Source: Lingula anatina (taxonomy: Eukaryota; Brachiopoda; Lingulata; Lingulida; Lingulidae). From it: a stretch of 62,000 nt of DNA. The notes under the pieces are model-generated. The model ran no database searches. It saw only the letters and a list, made by a program, of their open reading frames with translations, and was not told the origin of the DNA. The stretch covers positions 313,276 to 375,275 of the forward strand of contig NW_019774291.1 in NCBI RefSeq assembly GCF_001039355.2. The letters run 5' to 3'. Position 1 is the stretch's first letter, and the number at the start of each line of letters is the position of its first letter. Below are positions 32,103-45,015 of the stretch, piece by piece. Both the position numbers and the translations under genes were made by a program.

Positions 32103-34484
32103 CCCCCCCCCCCTCCATGAAATTTGGTTTTTTGTGTGTGTGTGGGGGGGGGGGGGTCTCAACAGCCTAAGGAAGACGACAGGAGACAAAAAGCTCAAAA
32201 TAGGAAAATTGTCTTTCTTGATTACTATTATATGAGTGTCAAAAATTTCAAATTTTAAAATTAAACAGTGTCAAAAGTGAGATTTGAAGAGAGAGAGAGA
32301 GAGATTATGATGCTTGTAGAAGAAATATTTGGAAAATGTTTGGATGCAGATTTTTGAATGAGTAAACAAGTTGAAATTGGGCATAAATTGAAAAGTGATA
32401 AGCATCAATATGTTCAAAAACGTTCTATGAGTATTCCGACCTCCTGTGCTTTTTAAGGTGTACTTTACTCTGCTGCTGTGATGTGTTGGATAAATGTCTG
32501 TATTCTTGACCAGTGGCCCTTTTCGTTGTTACCGATACTGTGACACTGAAATGGTGACATGAGCAATGTACCGTGGGACAGAATACCAGTCTGACAACAT
32601 TTTTGATGATCTAGGGAGATCTAGTTGCCAATTGAAAATGGTTCTCCCAGGTATTTTGAATGAGAAAAATTGCTTCACACTGTGGAAAGAGGAGATAATG
32701 CTAGCTTGAATATTCTCTTGTGGATTGACAGAACACAAGTAACAAGCAGGTTTTACCACATTTTTGTGTATAAAGATATACTTTTGCATAAATCTCTGTG
32801 GAATATTGAGAAGTAAATATTACATTAATGTTCCAATTTAACTTTCGATTGGCTTTGATTAATTACAATGGTTTTAAGGAATTTGGAAATAGAGCAAAAT
32901 AACTGTCATTGGAGGGAAATAATTATCAAATGGTTGATTTGAATAATGTCTGATTATGAAAGGTATTTGGATTTGCCATTTTATTCAAATATTCAATTTA
33001 CATCAAGTATAACAATTCCTGCAAGATAAAGAAAATTTTGAGCAAAACTTTTGACAACAACATAAGATTTAATCAAATATATATATATATTTTTTTTTTG
33101 GGTATAGAAAGTCATTTCTATTCACAGTAGTCTGAACATCATAATTCCAACAAATTCACGTAATAAAGTTGAAAGTTATAGAATACCCCCACTAAATAAC
33201 ACAGACTGGAATACAGAAAAGAATAGTAAAGGTCCTTACAGTCAGTATTATATTTATATTTATAGTTTTTCCAGAATAATTTGAAGAAAAGTAATTTGAT
33301 TTCCATCATTTGAAGCAGATTGTTGCAGATGGTGTGATTATCAGTGATGGTTTGCATAAGAAGGACAATTTCAGCATATTTAAATCTTTAGATTAAATCC
33401 TGCAAGAATGACATACAGAAATGATACTAATGCACTTAAAGATATAGACAGAGAAGCTTACTTATGTCCCATAATATGTTTAGGTCAAGTTTTTTTTCTG
33501 TTCTTTCTTTTCATTTATACCAATAATGAAAACATACTTCATACAGGAAGCTGCTGTCAAAACTAAACTGCCGTTTCCTCATGTCTTTATGCAAAGAATT
33601 TGTATTTGCTTACAAATGTATATATCTTTCAAAAGAAAAATATATGGTTATGACAGAGATATTTTATTATCATTAAATAACTGAAAATGTTAAGAAGTGA
33701 ATTGTTTTATTTGTACAGTTAAAGTGAGATGGTAATTAGAATTTCAAACACGGTCAAAATAATTGTGCCAGAGAAGCACTGTCCTCCAACAATGTGCAGA
33801 TAAATTACTGTACAGCATTTTTAACTGAGAAAGGATTTAAATTGGCACTCCCCACGTGAATATTACCTTATTAATACATTATTAAGTTAACCTAGTATTA
33901 ATGTCTTTACTTAGGAAATTGAAATGGAATTCTCTCATTTATTTTAAATATACCATGCAGTTAAACTAAATGATTTTTGTTTTAATAAGATTAATATCTT
34001 GAAATAAACAAGTTTCAATTTTTTTGACAGCTATGTGACCCGATGGAACTGTCTGAGATAATTAGCAGATTTAAAAATACATAGATTTCATAAAATTTTA
34101 TTATGGTAAAAATTTTGCAGTTAGATACCTTTTTCAGGGTGAATTAGTAGGTATTGATTTCGAAAGAAAATCTATTGTCGATGTTCTGTTTATATTTCCT
34201 TCATTTATTTTATTAAACATTTTATTGAAAATAAATTATAGTTAAGTAGAACAGTTATAAAAGGGAATCTTTCCAAGAGTTATGTGGCAGAAATGATTTA
34301 GTTTTGGAAATGTGATTGTATTAAAGTGATTTAAATAAAAGAGAAAAAAGCTTATTTTCATTGAGGTCAGGAGAAGCAATAAATGATCACTTTGAAATGA
34401 ACTGGTATGTCAAATTAGTTTTATCACTGCCCTTCTTCTTTTTTCAAAAAAACAAAAAATAATAAATTAATTAACAAAAATAAA

Positions 34485-34640
34485 GGAAAAAATAAAGGAA
34501 GAGAAACAAAAGGAAAGAGAAAAGTCCAATACAAACTTGAGCAATTCTTTTGTTCTCTTTCAGGGAAAAAATAAAGGAAGAGAAACAAAAGCACAGAGAA
34601 AAAATCTAATACATACATGAGCAATTTTTCTGTTCTTTTT
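34485..34640. repeat. Internal duplication of acceptor-bearing segment (copy 1 only)
   Basis: AAATAAAGGAAGAGAAACAA is followed by GAGCAATT and a pyrimidine tract ending in CAG (34563), then the same series again, ending in CAAG at 34644. This gives two consecutive 3' splice-site-like sequences before the exon-like block. Confidence 0.75.
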
Positions 34641-34644
34641 CAAG

Positions 34645-34729
34645 GATGAAAAAGATGATCTTGAGGAACCAGGGGCAGTTTCCTGTTCTTCTCCCCAGCA
34701 GAAAAAGGGACCATTTCAAAGGAATGTTG
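34645..34729 (+). CDS. Exon-like block in duplicated segment, copy 1
   Basis: 85 nt between a pyrimidine-rich acceptor (TTCTGTTCTTTTTCAAG, ends 34644) and a donor GTATGT at 34730. One open frame is acidic then Gln/Lys-rich (DEKDDLEEPGAVSCSS, PQQKKGPFQRNV). A second frame is open for 65 codons from an ATG at 34646 to a stop at 34843. Only the second frame would join in phase to the next exon-like block (38912-38972). The block and about 125 bases after it are identical in both copies of the 3-kb unit although the rest of the unit differs, which favours function or recent gene conversion. Family unknown. Confidence 0.4.
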
Positions 34730-35122
34730 GTATGTGCACTGACCCTTGCCCAGGCTTCCTGTCCATTAAATGACCTCTATACCAAAATGACCTATGGAGG
34801 GGGCAGGGCAGGGCTTTGTGGAGAGAAAAAACTTTATAGTTAGCAAAGGTAAACTTGCTGCAGTGTTTCTCCAATTTTGCGATTTTTGGCTAGTCTGCCC
34901 AAGACTGATTTACCTGTAGCTGTCAACAGCAAACTTGGCAGGATGACAAACTGAGAGTTAAAACTCTGTGTTGTGTAAAGGTTTTTTATGTTAATTAGGT
35001 GTCATTCAATATATATTGTACAGCAAATGCACCCCGCATATCTTCATGTGGCATAGAGCAAAAGAAATGTGCATTTTACGCCCTCGGATACCTGGTTATA
35101 TGGGNGCGGGTGGCCCACCAAA

Positions 35123-35318
35123 CCCCCCCCCCCCCCCCCCCCCCTTGGAAATTTGTTTTTTTGTGGGGGGGGGGGGGGGGGGGGGGGGGTCTCAACAGCC
35201 TAAGGAAGACGACAGGAGACAAAAAGCTCAAAATAGGAAAATTGTCTTTCTTGATTACTATTATATGAGTGTCAAAAATTTTAAATTTTAAAATTAAACA
35301 GTGTCAAAAGTGAGATTT

Positions 35319-35365
<47 letters not shown>

Positions 35366-38079
35366 GATGCTTGTAGAAGAAATATTTGGAAAATGTTTGG
35401 ATGCAGATTTTTGAATGAGTAAACAAGTTGAAATTGGGCATAAAGTGAAAAGTGATAAGCATCAATATGTTCAAAAATGTTCTATGAGTATTCCGACCTC
35501 CTGTGCTTTTTAAGGTGTACTTTACTCTGCTGCTGTGATGTGTTGGATAAAAGTCTGTATTCTTGACCAGTGGCCCTTTTCGTTGTCACCGATACTGTGT
35601 GACACTGAAATGGTGACATGAGCAATGTACCGTGGGACAGAATACCAGTCTGACAACATTTTTGATGATCTAGGGAGATCTAGTTGCCAATTGAAAATGG
35701 TTCTCCCAGGTATTTTGAATGAGAAAAATTGCTTCACACTGTGGAAAGGGGAGATAATTCTAGCTTGAATATTATCTTGTGGATTGACTGAACACAAGTA
35801 ACAAGCAGGTTTTACCACATTTTTTTATATAAAGATATACTTTTGCATAAATCTCTGTGGAATATTGAGAAGTAGATATTACATTTATGTTCCAATTTAA
35901 CTTTCGATTGGCTTTGATTAATTACAATGGTTTTAAGGAATTTGGAAACAGAGCAAAATAACTGTCATTAGAGGGAAATAATTATCAAATGGTTGATTTG
36001 AATAATGTCTGATTATCAAAGGTATTTGGATTTGCCATTTTATTCAAATATTCAATTTACATCAAATTTAACAATTCCTGCAAGATAAAGAAAATTTTGA
36101 GCAATACTTTTGACAACAACATAAGATTTAATCAAATATTTTTTTTGGGTATAGAAAGTCAATTCTATTCATAGTAGTCTGAACATCATAATTCCAACAA
36201 ATTAATGTAATAAAGTTGAAAGTTATAGAATACCCCCACTAAATAACACAGACTGGAATACAGAAAAGAATAGTAAAGGTCCTTACAGTCAGTATTATAT
36301 TTATATTTATAGTTTTTCCAGAATAATTTGAAGAAAAGTAATTTGATTTCCATCATTTGAAGCAGATTGTTGCAGATGGTGTGATTATCAGTGATGGTTT
36401 GCATAAGAAGGACAATTTCAGCATATTTAAATCTTTAGATTAAATCCTGCAAGAATGACATACAGAAATGATACTAATGCACTTAAAGATATAGACAGAG
36501 AAGCTTACTTATGTCCCATAATATGTTTAGGTCAAGTTTTTTTTCTGTTCTTTTCATTTATACCAATAATGAAAACATACTTCATACAGGAAGCTGCTGT
36601 CAAAACTAAACTGCCGTTTCCTCATGACTTTATGCAAAGAATTTGTATTTGCTTACAAATGTACATATCTTTCAAAAGAAAAATATATGGTAATGACAGA
36701 GGTATTTTATTATCATAAAATAACTGAAAATGTTAAGAAGTGAATTGTTTTATTTGTACAGTTAAAGTGAGATGGTAATTAGAATTTCAAACACGGTCAA
36801 AATAATTGTGCCAGAGAAGCACTGTCCGCCAACAATGTGCAGATAAATTACTGTACAGCTTTTTTAACTGAGATAGAAATTTAAATTAGCACTCCCCACA
36901 TGTGAATATTACCTTATTAATACATTACAAAGTTAACCTGGTATTCATGTCTTTACTTAGAAAATTGCAATGGAATTCTCTCATTTATTTAAAATATACC
37001 ATGCAGTTAAACTAAATGATTATTGTTTTAATAAGATTGATGTCTTGAAATAAACAAGTTTCAAGATTTTTTGACAGCTATGTGACCCGATGGAACTGAC
37101 TGAGATAATTAGCAGATTTAAAAATACATAGATTTCATAAAATTTTATTATGGTAAAAATTTCGCAGTTAGATACCTTTTTCAGGGTGAATAAGTAGGTA
37201 TTGATTTTGAAAGAAAATCTATTGTCGATGTTCTGTTTTTATTTCCTTCATTTATTTTATTAAACGTTTTATTGAAAATAAATTAAAGTAAAGTAGAACA
37301 GTTATTAAAGGGAATATTTGCAAGAGTTATGTGGCAGAAATGATTTAGTTTTGGAAATGTGATCGTATTAAAGTGATTTAAATAAAAGAGAAAAAAGCTT
37401 ATTTTCATTGAGGTCAGGAGAAGCAATAAATGATCACTTTGAAATGAACTGGTATGTCAAATTAGTTTTATCACTGCCCTTCTTCTTTTTCAAAAAAAAA
37501 AAAAACAAAAAATAATAAATTAATTAACAAAAATAAAGGGAAAAATAAAGGAAGAGAAACAAAAGGAAAGAGAAAAAAATCTAATACATATATGAGCAAT
37601 TTTTCTGTTCTCTTTCAAGGATGAAAAAGATGATCTTGAGGAACCAGGGGCAGTTTCCTGTTCTTCTCCCCAGCAGAAAAAGGGACCATTTCAAAGGAAT
37701 GTTGGTATGTGCACTGACCCTTGCCCAGGCTTCCTGTCCATTAAATGACCTCTATACCAAAATGACCTATGGAGGGGGCAGGGCAGGGCTTTGTGGAGAG
37801 AAAAAACTTTATAGTTAGCAAAGGTAAACTTGCAGCAGTGTTTCTCCAATTTTGCAATTTTTGGCTAGTCTGCCCAAGACTGATTTACCTGTAGCTGTCA
37901 ACAGCAAACTTGGCAGGATGACAAACTGAGAGTTAAAACTCTGTGTTGTGTAAAGGTTTTTTATGTTAATTAGGTGTCATTCAATATATATTGTACAGCA
38001 AATGCACCCCGCATATCTTCATGTGGCATAGAGCAAAAGAAATGTGCATTTTATGCCCTCGGATACCTGGTTATATGGG
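35123..38079. repeat. 3-kb duplicated segment, copy 2
   Basis: Begins with C22 and G26 runs just after a single N at 35105 and ends at TTATATGGG, after which unique sequence continues. It has the longer (AG)20 tract (35321-35360) and lacks the internal 75-bp repeat of copy 1. Confidence 0.95.
37620..37704 (+). CDS. Exon-like block in duplicated segment, copy 2
   Basis: Identical to 34645-34729, with acceptor TTCTGTTCTCTTTCAAG ending at 37619 and donor GTATGT at 37705. Because 85 is not a multiple of 3, including both copies in one transcript would shift the frame, so they would have to be alternatives if both are real. Family unknown. Confidence 0.4.
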
Positions 38080-38911
38080 TGGGTTTGGGGTTTAAATATA
38101 ACAGTTTTCATCAATCATTTCTTGTCCATTGAGGTCATTTTCAATACTTCACTGGGCAAAGTATAATACATGGGAACATCTAGGTGTTAAAACAAGTTTT
38201 GAGCCGGAAATACCACCATTGAAATTTTGTAGCCTGTGAAGTTAACCCCTGTATTTTCTTGTGCATGATATAGAACAAGTTGAACAGTTCAGAAAAGAAA
38301 AATAATGATAAGACCCAGATAATCGGATAAAAGAATACTGTAGAAAAATGCAAAAGATAACCATTCTAAATGTTGTCCTTTTGATATATTTTCCTTTTTT
38401 AATAAAATCAATTTTTGTAATGCTTTGTTAAGTGATAAGTTTACGGATAATACAAAAAGAAGGATTATTGAAATGTTGACAGGTCATCTGGATGATATTG
38501 ATGATACATGTTTTTGTGTAAAAATTAACTGCAAGCACAGAGGGTGTCTGATAAATATTTTATCTGCAAGTATTATATCTCCAAATCCAGAAAAGAAATT
38601 ATCCTGCTCTATTTGATGCAGCTTCCATTTGAAAATTATGACAAGTAATGTCTTATGAAAGTTTTGTGGTCCTTTTCATGTCATGCTTCTGTCATTGCTT
38701 ATAGCATCTCTGTTGCTGTAATTATTGGTGATTGTGTTGCAACAGAATTGACAAAAATTAATTTTATGCATTTTCCTCATTAAACTGGTTGTTCTTTTTT
38801 AGATTCTTTTGATTATAGTGCTTTTGTCTGTCATTTCTATATTTCTCCATTTGATCGCTTGGCACTTTTTCACCTAGGCAACTTACGTAATACTTTGATT
38901 GATGTTTTCAG
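38080..38911. other. AT-rich stretch, no gene recognised
   Basis: Unique sequence after the duplicated unit. The ORF at 38425-38616 has no family motif. Confidence 0.35.
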
Positions 38912-38972
38912 AAAACTTTCGACACACTTGTAGCATCTCTATGCAGTGGGTCAGGATGTTTTAACAAACATG
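38912..38972 (+). CDS. Exon-like block, unidentified
   Basis: 61 nt between acceptor TTTGATTGATGTTTTCAG (ends 38911) and donor CATG|GTAAGC at 38973. Only one frame is open: KTFDTLVASLCSGSGCFNKH. It would follow in phase from the 65-codon frame of the 34645/37620 blocks, but not from their acidic frame. Nothing recognised; it may be chance. Confidence 0.25.
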
Positions 38973-39228
38973 GTAAGCAAATAAAATACATATATTCTGC
39001 ATTTTGGTTTATTCCACTAGTTGTAGATGCCATATTGATTGACCGGCTCCAATATCATTAATTGGATATTTAAAACAGAAAACTGAACTGTGTTAATTAG
39101 GGGTTACATACACTTTCCAATGATATGCTAACAATTTAACTTCTTGTGTTGAATTTTATGGTGTATTCTGTGAGTTTGCATCCGTGTATTTATGGATGTG
39201 TGTGTGTGTGTGTAATATTGTGTGTACG

Positions 39229-39585
39229 CTTGTAAATATATGTCATATGANNNNNNNNNNNNNNNNNNNNNNNNNNNNNNNNNNNNNNNNNNNNNNNNNN
39301 NNNNNNNNNNNNNNNNNNNNNNNNNNNNNNNNNNNNNNNNNNNNNNNNNNNNNNNNNNNNNNNNNNNNNNNNNNNNNNNNNNNNNNNNNNNNNNNNNNNN
39401 NNNNNNNNNNNNNNNNNNNNNNNNNNNNNNNNNNNNNNNNNNNNNNNNNNNNNNNNNNNNNNNNNNNNNNNNNNNNNNNNNNNNNNNNNNNNNNNNNNNN
39501 NNNNNNNNNNNNNNNNNNNNNNNNNNNNNNNNNNNNNNNNNNNNNNNNNNNNNNNNNNNNNNNCTTGTAAATATATGTCATATGA
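39229..39585. other. Assembly gap (313 N) with the same 22 bases on both sides
   Basis: The Ns run 39251-39563. The 22 bases before the gap (39229-39250, CTTGTAAATATATG and on to CATATGA) are repeated exactly right after it (39564-39585). Overlapping contig ends are the simplest reading. ORFs across the Ns are meaningless. Confidence 0.95.
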
Positions 39586-42108
39586 GGTGGGGGGGAGGGG
39601 GGGAGTAATGATAAAAAAATTGATATTGACTTGTCTAAGTACTGTATAATCTATGCTGTGAATCAACTCCCAGTGCATAAAAGTAAATGGTTGCAATAAT
39701 TGGGCAATCACATATTTAATGTTAAGTTGTTTTTGAAATGAGGTTAATAGAAAGTGCAATTGAGTATATGACAACTGATGGAACATAATAGTACACAGGA
39801 TGCAACATTCTAGTAACACTCAATTGCCCTATTATCTTCAAAAATTGAATTGGAAAACAGTTAAAAAGAAGAAGAATAGAGAAATGTGGTTATGTTTGTG
39901 AATTTTTGTTTACTAAATACTCAACATAATTAATGAAAAATCTAAATCATAAAAATTAAGAAATGAAATCATAAGCCTAAGCATTTTGAACCACGTTCGT
40001 GTTTGAAATAATTTTTTAAACAGTTTGCCCTATTTAAGCAGTAAACAAAAAGAGAATTTGATTTATCAGAGCTTTTAAATAATTGTGTATGTTTCTTAAT
40101 ATTATCAAATATTCATTCGAATAATCATTTTTAAATCTGCAGAAGTCATCACATTTGGAACACAAGGACTTCTCCCATGTTCCTCTTGTACGTAAAAGAA
40201 TACATTTAAAACTTTAATTCATAGGCACACCGGGATATGATATCCCATACAGTTTAAAAACTTTTTGCCTCATTTTAAGGGAAAAAAATCATGTCACATA
40301 CAGAAGCCATATATGCATTGTATGGTATACCTATCTGTATTGCAACATTTTGACTAGTTCTAAGATGTGATTATGCTACAGGGTTTTTTCTCCCTTCCAT
40401 GAGTTGGCTTCCAACTGTTTGGCCCAATCAAAATTAATCTGCTTAACTCAGGTTATGGTGAGGGCTGTCAAGGTGACTCTTACGTAATAGCCTGCTATTA
40501 AGTTGTCAAAGCCTCAAAATGTTGCATTACAGATAATTTATTTCATGATGCAATTAGGAACTTAATATTAATCAGTTAGAGAAACTGTATATATATATAT
40601 ATTTTTTTTTACAGAAAAGTAGATGTACATATAAGTAAGAGAGTGGATAATGTAAAAACTATTGAACAATTGACCAAGAGAGATTTAGTCTTTGTCCTAG
40701 TACGTATACCATACAGTGTCAGTCAACACTACTTTTTTTATATACTCAATACCAACATTTTTAGCATAGGTAATGTTCTTTTGATTGGGGGGGAGCCTAC
40801 TTTGTTGATACTTGTGCCAAGTTTAGGTCACTAAAATAATATGTAGAACATAGTGGAGTGGATGCTAATAAATGTACACAATGTGGGTTGAACCACCAAA
40901 GTTTGTGTTCTCTACATAACATGTCAGGATACATGCCTTTAAAGGTTTCGGTTTATGTCCCAGTACATATCAGTAACAGTTCTGACCATGGATTTCATAT
41001 TGAAGCTAATACTTTATGAACCTCTTGATCAGAATCATATTATGTGTGCATGAATTCACAGGAGTCTCTGAGGATAGTTTGCTGTAATAATTTGGCTCCT
41101 TAAAAAAATGACATTTTAATGACATTTGTACTTTGATTATCACTAAAAAATATGAATTATAAATACTGACAGCTGAATATATACCGGTATATGTAAATAT
41201 TATTCATGTGTGGTAATTCTGTTCCAAGTTTTATGGATATATTTACAATTTCAGCAAAGTTTTGTAATTTTTTGCATTGCTTTTAGATAATGTGATTTAA
41301 CATTCTAAAATAGAAATCCCCCCTCCCCCCCCCCCCCCAAAAAAAAAAGGAAGTATGACCTAGTTATATATTTAACTTTTGTTAGCAGTCATTTGTAAAA
41401 AAAAAAGTTGTCTACATATCCTTGCTATATCAGTCCAGGGAAAATGTTAAAGTTTGATGAAGTACCAGAAATATCAGGAAAAAAATTTACAGAAAAAAGA
41501 AGGAACGTGTGTGTTTAAGGATTACGACTCAAAGTAGCATGAGTGATCAGTGTGCTGTTCAGTTTTGGTTTAGATGAGTAAAATACACGGTTTTCACATT
41601 ATCACTTGAGGTGTATTTTAATGGTCTGGTACTGTAATCTAAAAACGGTTGGACCTCCTCATGTGGTTCTTACACTTGCCCCAGATATAGTGAAGCCAGG
41701 GTTTAAAAAGGTTTCCTTTTACATGTATATTTTTAGATAAATTTTATCATACAGCACATATTATAATGTTTTTATTTTTGGTGTGCTAAATAATGCCTAA
41801 TGTATACGTAGTATAAATTGGGAACAGAAATTGGAAAGCATTTATTTAAATACAAGAAGGTAGTAGGTATCTTCAAATGTCTGCTTGTGTTTGGTTAATT
41901 TGCTCACAAACTATCAAACATATTTAACTTCTTTTATGCCATCAAAAATCCATAAACGGGTAAAGTTGAAGACTGGAATAAATTTGATTACATGCATAGA
42001 GCTTTAGATGTTTTACACAAATTATTTGAAATGTTTATCTCTCATTTAGTGTTACTATGTGAAGCAAGAATTTTGCTTTTCTTTTCTTTCTTTCTTTCTT
42101 TCTTCTTG

Positions 42109-42159
<51 letters not shown>

Positions 42160-44917
42160 TTGTTTTTTTTAACAAAATTTATTCTTTCTGGAACCTTTTT
42201 TCCATTATTTTAGACCAGGTTTAGTTTACACTCACATTAACCAAAACTATTGGACTAAATCAGGTCAGCTGTCATAATTGTCTTCAACCTTTTGCCCACT
42301 CAAGGTTGTTATGAACAACTAGTTTTTGACTGAATACATATATAACATGTTATCATTTGGAATGATGCTGTTTAATCACCACCACCATTACAGTACAAAC
42401 TGATGGTTCTGCAGCCAACACACATTCACTCTGCCACAATGTAATGTAAATGTGACCTCTGGGGCACCTTGTAAGTCAAAGGAACACCAATGAATATGAA
42501 CAAGAAACTATGAACCCTATGGAAGGAAGCACATGACTTTCTGAACCCCACGCGAACTGCACACCACACTCATTGGGCATGCAGCTCTGACTCATGATGA
42601 TTGTACAAATCCAACCTGTTGCTGAAATATGTGATACTGCAAAGAGCAAATAAAATAAGTGCTGGTGCTTGTGTTTCTGTTTAGTTGTGAGAAACAAAGT
42701 TTGATATAGTTTTTTTGTGATAGTACATTATAATGATGAAGAGATTCGAGTTATAGTTTAAAATGTTTTAGCTTTCACTTTATAAATACTTTACCTGGCA
42801 CTATACTATACTAATATAATTTTATACCTTTATTATTGAATATATTCACAAATGGTACAGTCACAGAAACCATGTTCTGTATATGATATGAGTACAGTTG
42901 TTTACACATTTATCTCCTTTGAGTTAAAAGAAGAGTCTGAAACTTACAGAAACAAAATTTGGGATGAGCATGTAAATATAGCTGATTAACTCTGGAAGAG
43001 CATGTCACTTTTTTTCGGTTACTGGGAATACCTGGAATACCGGGACCATCCTAAATTTTGTATTTATCAACTCCTGTCTTGTGAGTGTTCAACACACACA
43101 CACAAACACACACGCACACACATATAAATAGTCTGCAGGAGTTTTGTTGAAAAACTAGGTCCTATCTTTACCAGTAGCAGTATGTCCTAAATGCTTTTAC
43201 TCATTCTAGTAGATTCTTGCAGAGCAGTCAGTTGAAAAAGGTGTATATGGAATTTGGGGTAAGTGAATGGTTAACAGCATACTGTTCATATAACACTTAA
43301 AATTATGTAAATTTTCGTGATCTTTCCATGGCTACAGGTTATAATATGTCTTAAAATTTTTATCGAAACCTTATGGGAAACTATAGTTCATATTGGTTTA
43401 TTTCCGTGGAATCTTGGATAAAGGACATCAATGATATCTACTATCTTGTTTGTATTAATTCTTCATTTGAAGAAGTTTCACTTTTCTATGTATTTGGCAA
43501 TTTTTGGAAATTTTTAGATATATTTTATTGTTTATTTTCACTTTTGGTGATTAATAGGATAAATTTAGGGAAAAGAATTGATTTCTAGTTTAGTACCTTG
43601 TTGATATATGCCAAACCTTTATTAAACCGTTGTACATTGAAGAATGTTACAAGAATGGGAAAATCAAGCAATTTTGCTATGCAATAACACAATTTTGATT
43701 CAATGTGTAATTTTTGGAATGTAGGGTAAAACAAACCTGTTTGCAGCAAAACAATTGTTCATGCACACTCTTGAAAATTTTGATTGACTGTTGTGTGCTG
43801 GCTGTGAGAAGGTTATTTCTATAAACTGAAGAAGTTAGAATAGCATCCAGTTGTGAGTTACTTGGCCTGTTCGGTGCTTTTACCCCAGTTAAGAGGGCAC
43901 GATAAGGCCCATCTATTTAGTGAAATAGAAAATAGAATTGGAACACTTTCATGATTGACCAGGTGAATGATACTCTTAACTTTTGCCAATCTGTTGGCTG
44001 CTTTTACAGCCTCTTTTTGTGCGAAATTTTAAAGCAGGATTCAAAAAGAAGTATCATTAATTATTGGCTTCTTGCCTTGATACTATCCATCATCATTACC
44101 TCTGTTAATACTAAACACCTCAGTCCAGAAAATCACATATGGGTGGCATTTCCTCAAGGTAAAATGTTGAGTTTTTTTTTTTCTATTGAAACTATTTTAT
44201 AATTCAAATTACATTAAATTAAATTAAAACAATTTCATCAGGATTGTCAAAAAAAAAATAATAAAATAAAGGAGACATTATATATCTTTCTTGACTGATC
44301 TGTTCTGATAGGAAATGGACACACATTTTATGGGGTTACGTGTGCCATGTTCTAAGAAAGGTACACAATGAAACGCGAGAGTACATGTGCAGCCATGTCT
44401 GCTGTTGCCAGCAAAAAGGCAGCTGCATTTTCTGGGAGCCCTTGTACATATTTATAGTGGCAGAATTTGTACGGGCTCATAGTTTAGGCAGAAGCAACAT
44501 TGCGGCAAGGTTAAGTGAAGTATGAGGACATGTTTGTCAAAATGGTGGCATTTGTTATTTGTTTGGTTGTAAAGATTTTACATCTACTCTTTTTTGACTT
44601 CTCTTTTGGAAGAAAGATTGGGTATTTTATTTTAAATGATTTTTGCTACTACCAAAATGTATGTATGTATATTACAAAAATTTCCTAGAATTGGATATAT
44701 TTTTTTCTCTACACTTAAGTACCTGCAATTTGTCCAGGGTAAAAATGTGTTATATGTAGAAAATTTGAGCTTGGCATCCAACTAGTATTAAAAAGTAGTT
44801 GGGTCTCAGGATTTGCAAATTTCATTTTGGCATTGATATATGGAGTTGTCCACAATTTTTTTTCTGTGCATCTCTTTGGAATTTTTGTGTGTATTTTACC
44901 ATGTGATTAATACTTTG
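39586..44917. other. Gene-poor AT-rich stretch with simple repeats
   Basis: No gene recognised. Contains a C-rich/A-rich low-complexity tract near 41319-41348, a (CTTT)n tract then (ATTT)n at about 42076-42161, and CA-rich DNA near 43092-43120. Two ORFs of 83 and 73 codons (43951-44202 plus, 42476-42697 minus) show no family motif. Confidence 0.4.
42076..42161. repeat. (CTTT)n and (ATTT)n microsatellites
   Basis: About seven CTTT-type units, then about twelve ATTT units. Confidence 0.95.
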
Positions 44918-45015
44918 ATTGATAATATAGAAGGTTTATATGAGCTCAATTGATAATATAGAAGGTTTATATGAGCTCAGATCTAATGGTTATAGTTGAG
45001 ATCCAATGGTTATCA
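44918..45015. repeat. 31-bp perfect tandem duplication followed by 20-bp imperfect one
   Basis: 44918-44948 equals 44949-44979 exactly (ATTGATAATATAGAAGG and on to GAGCTCA). It is followed by GATCTAATGGTTATAGTTGA and GATCCAATGGTTATC. Confidence 0.95.

Larger units (their letters stand above)
32103..35104. repeat. 3-kb duplicated segment, copy 1
   Basis: From the poly-C/poly-G hairpin-like start (C11, then 27 bases, then G13) to TTATATGGG, the sequence recurs nearly unchanged at 35123-38079. By eye, differences are scattered substitutions, an (AG)8 versus (AG)20 tract (32288 versus 35321), an (AT)n/T-run difference near 33078, and an extra internal duplication of about 75 bp near 34490-34640 present only in this copy. 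Confidence 0.95.

Noticed and set aside
32529-32789. Minus-strand ORF conserved in both 3-kb copies (also 35522-35818)
   Set aside because: Conservation follows from the duplication itself; its ends differ between copies and it has no motif.
34999-35291. Pro-rich/Gly-rich ORFs
   Set aside because: Come from the poly-C and poly-G runs and the N at the duplication junction.
39190-39819. Long ORFs over the 39251-39563 gap
   Set aside because: Their length comes from untranslatable Ns.
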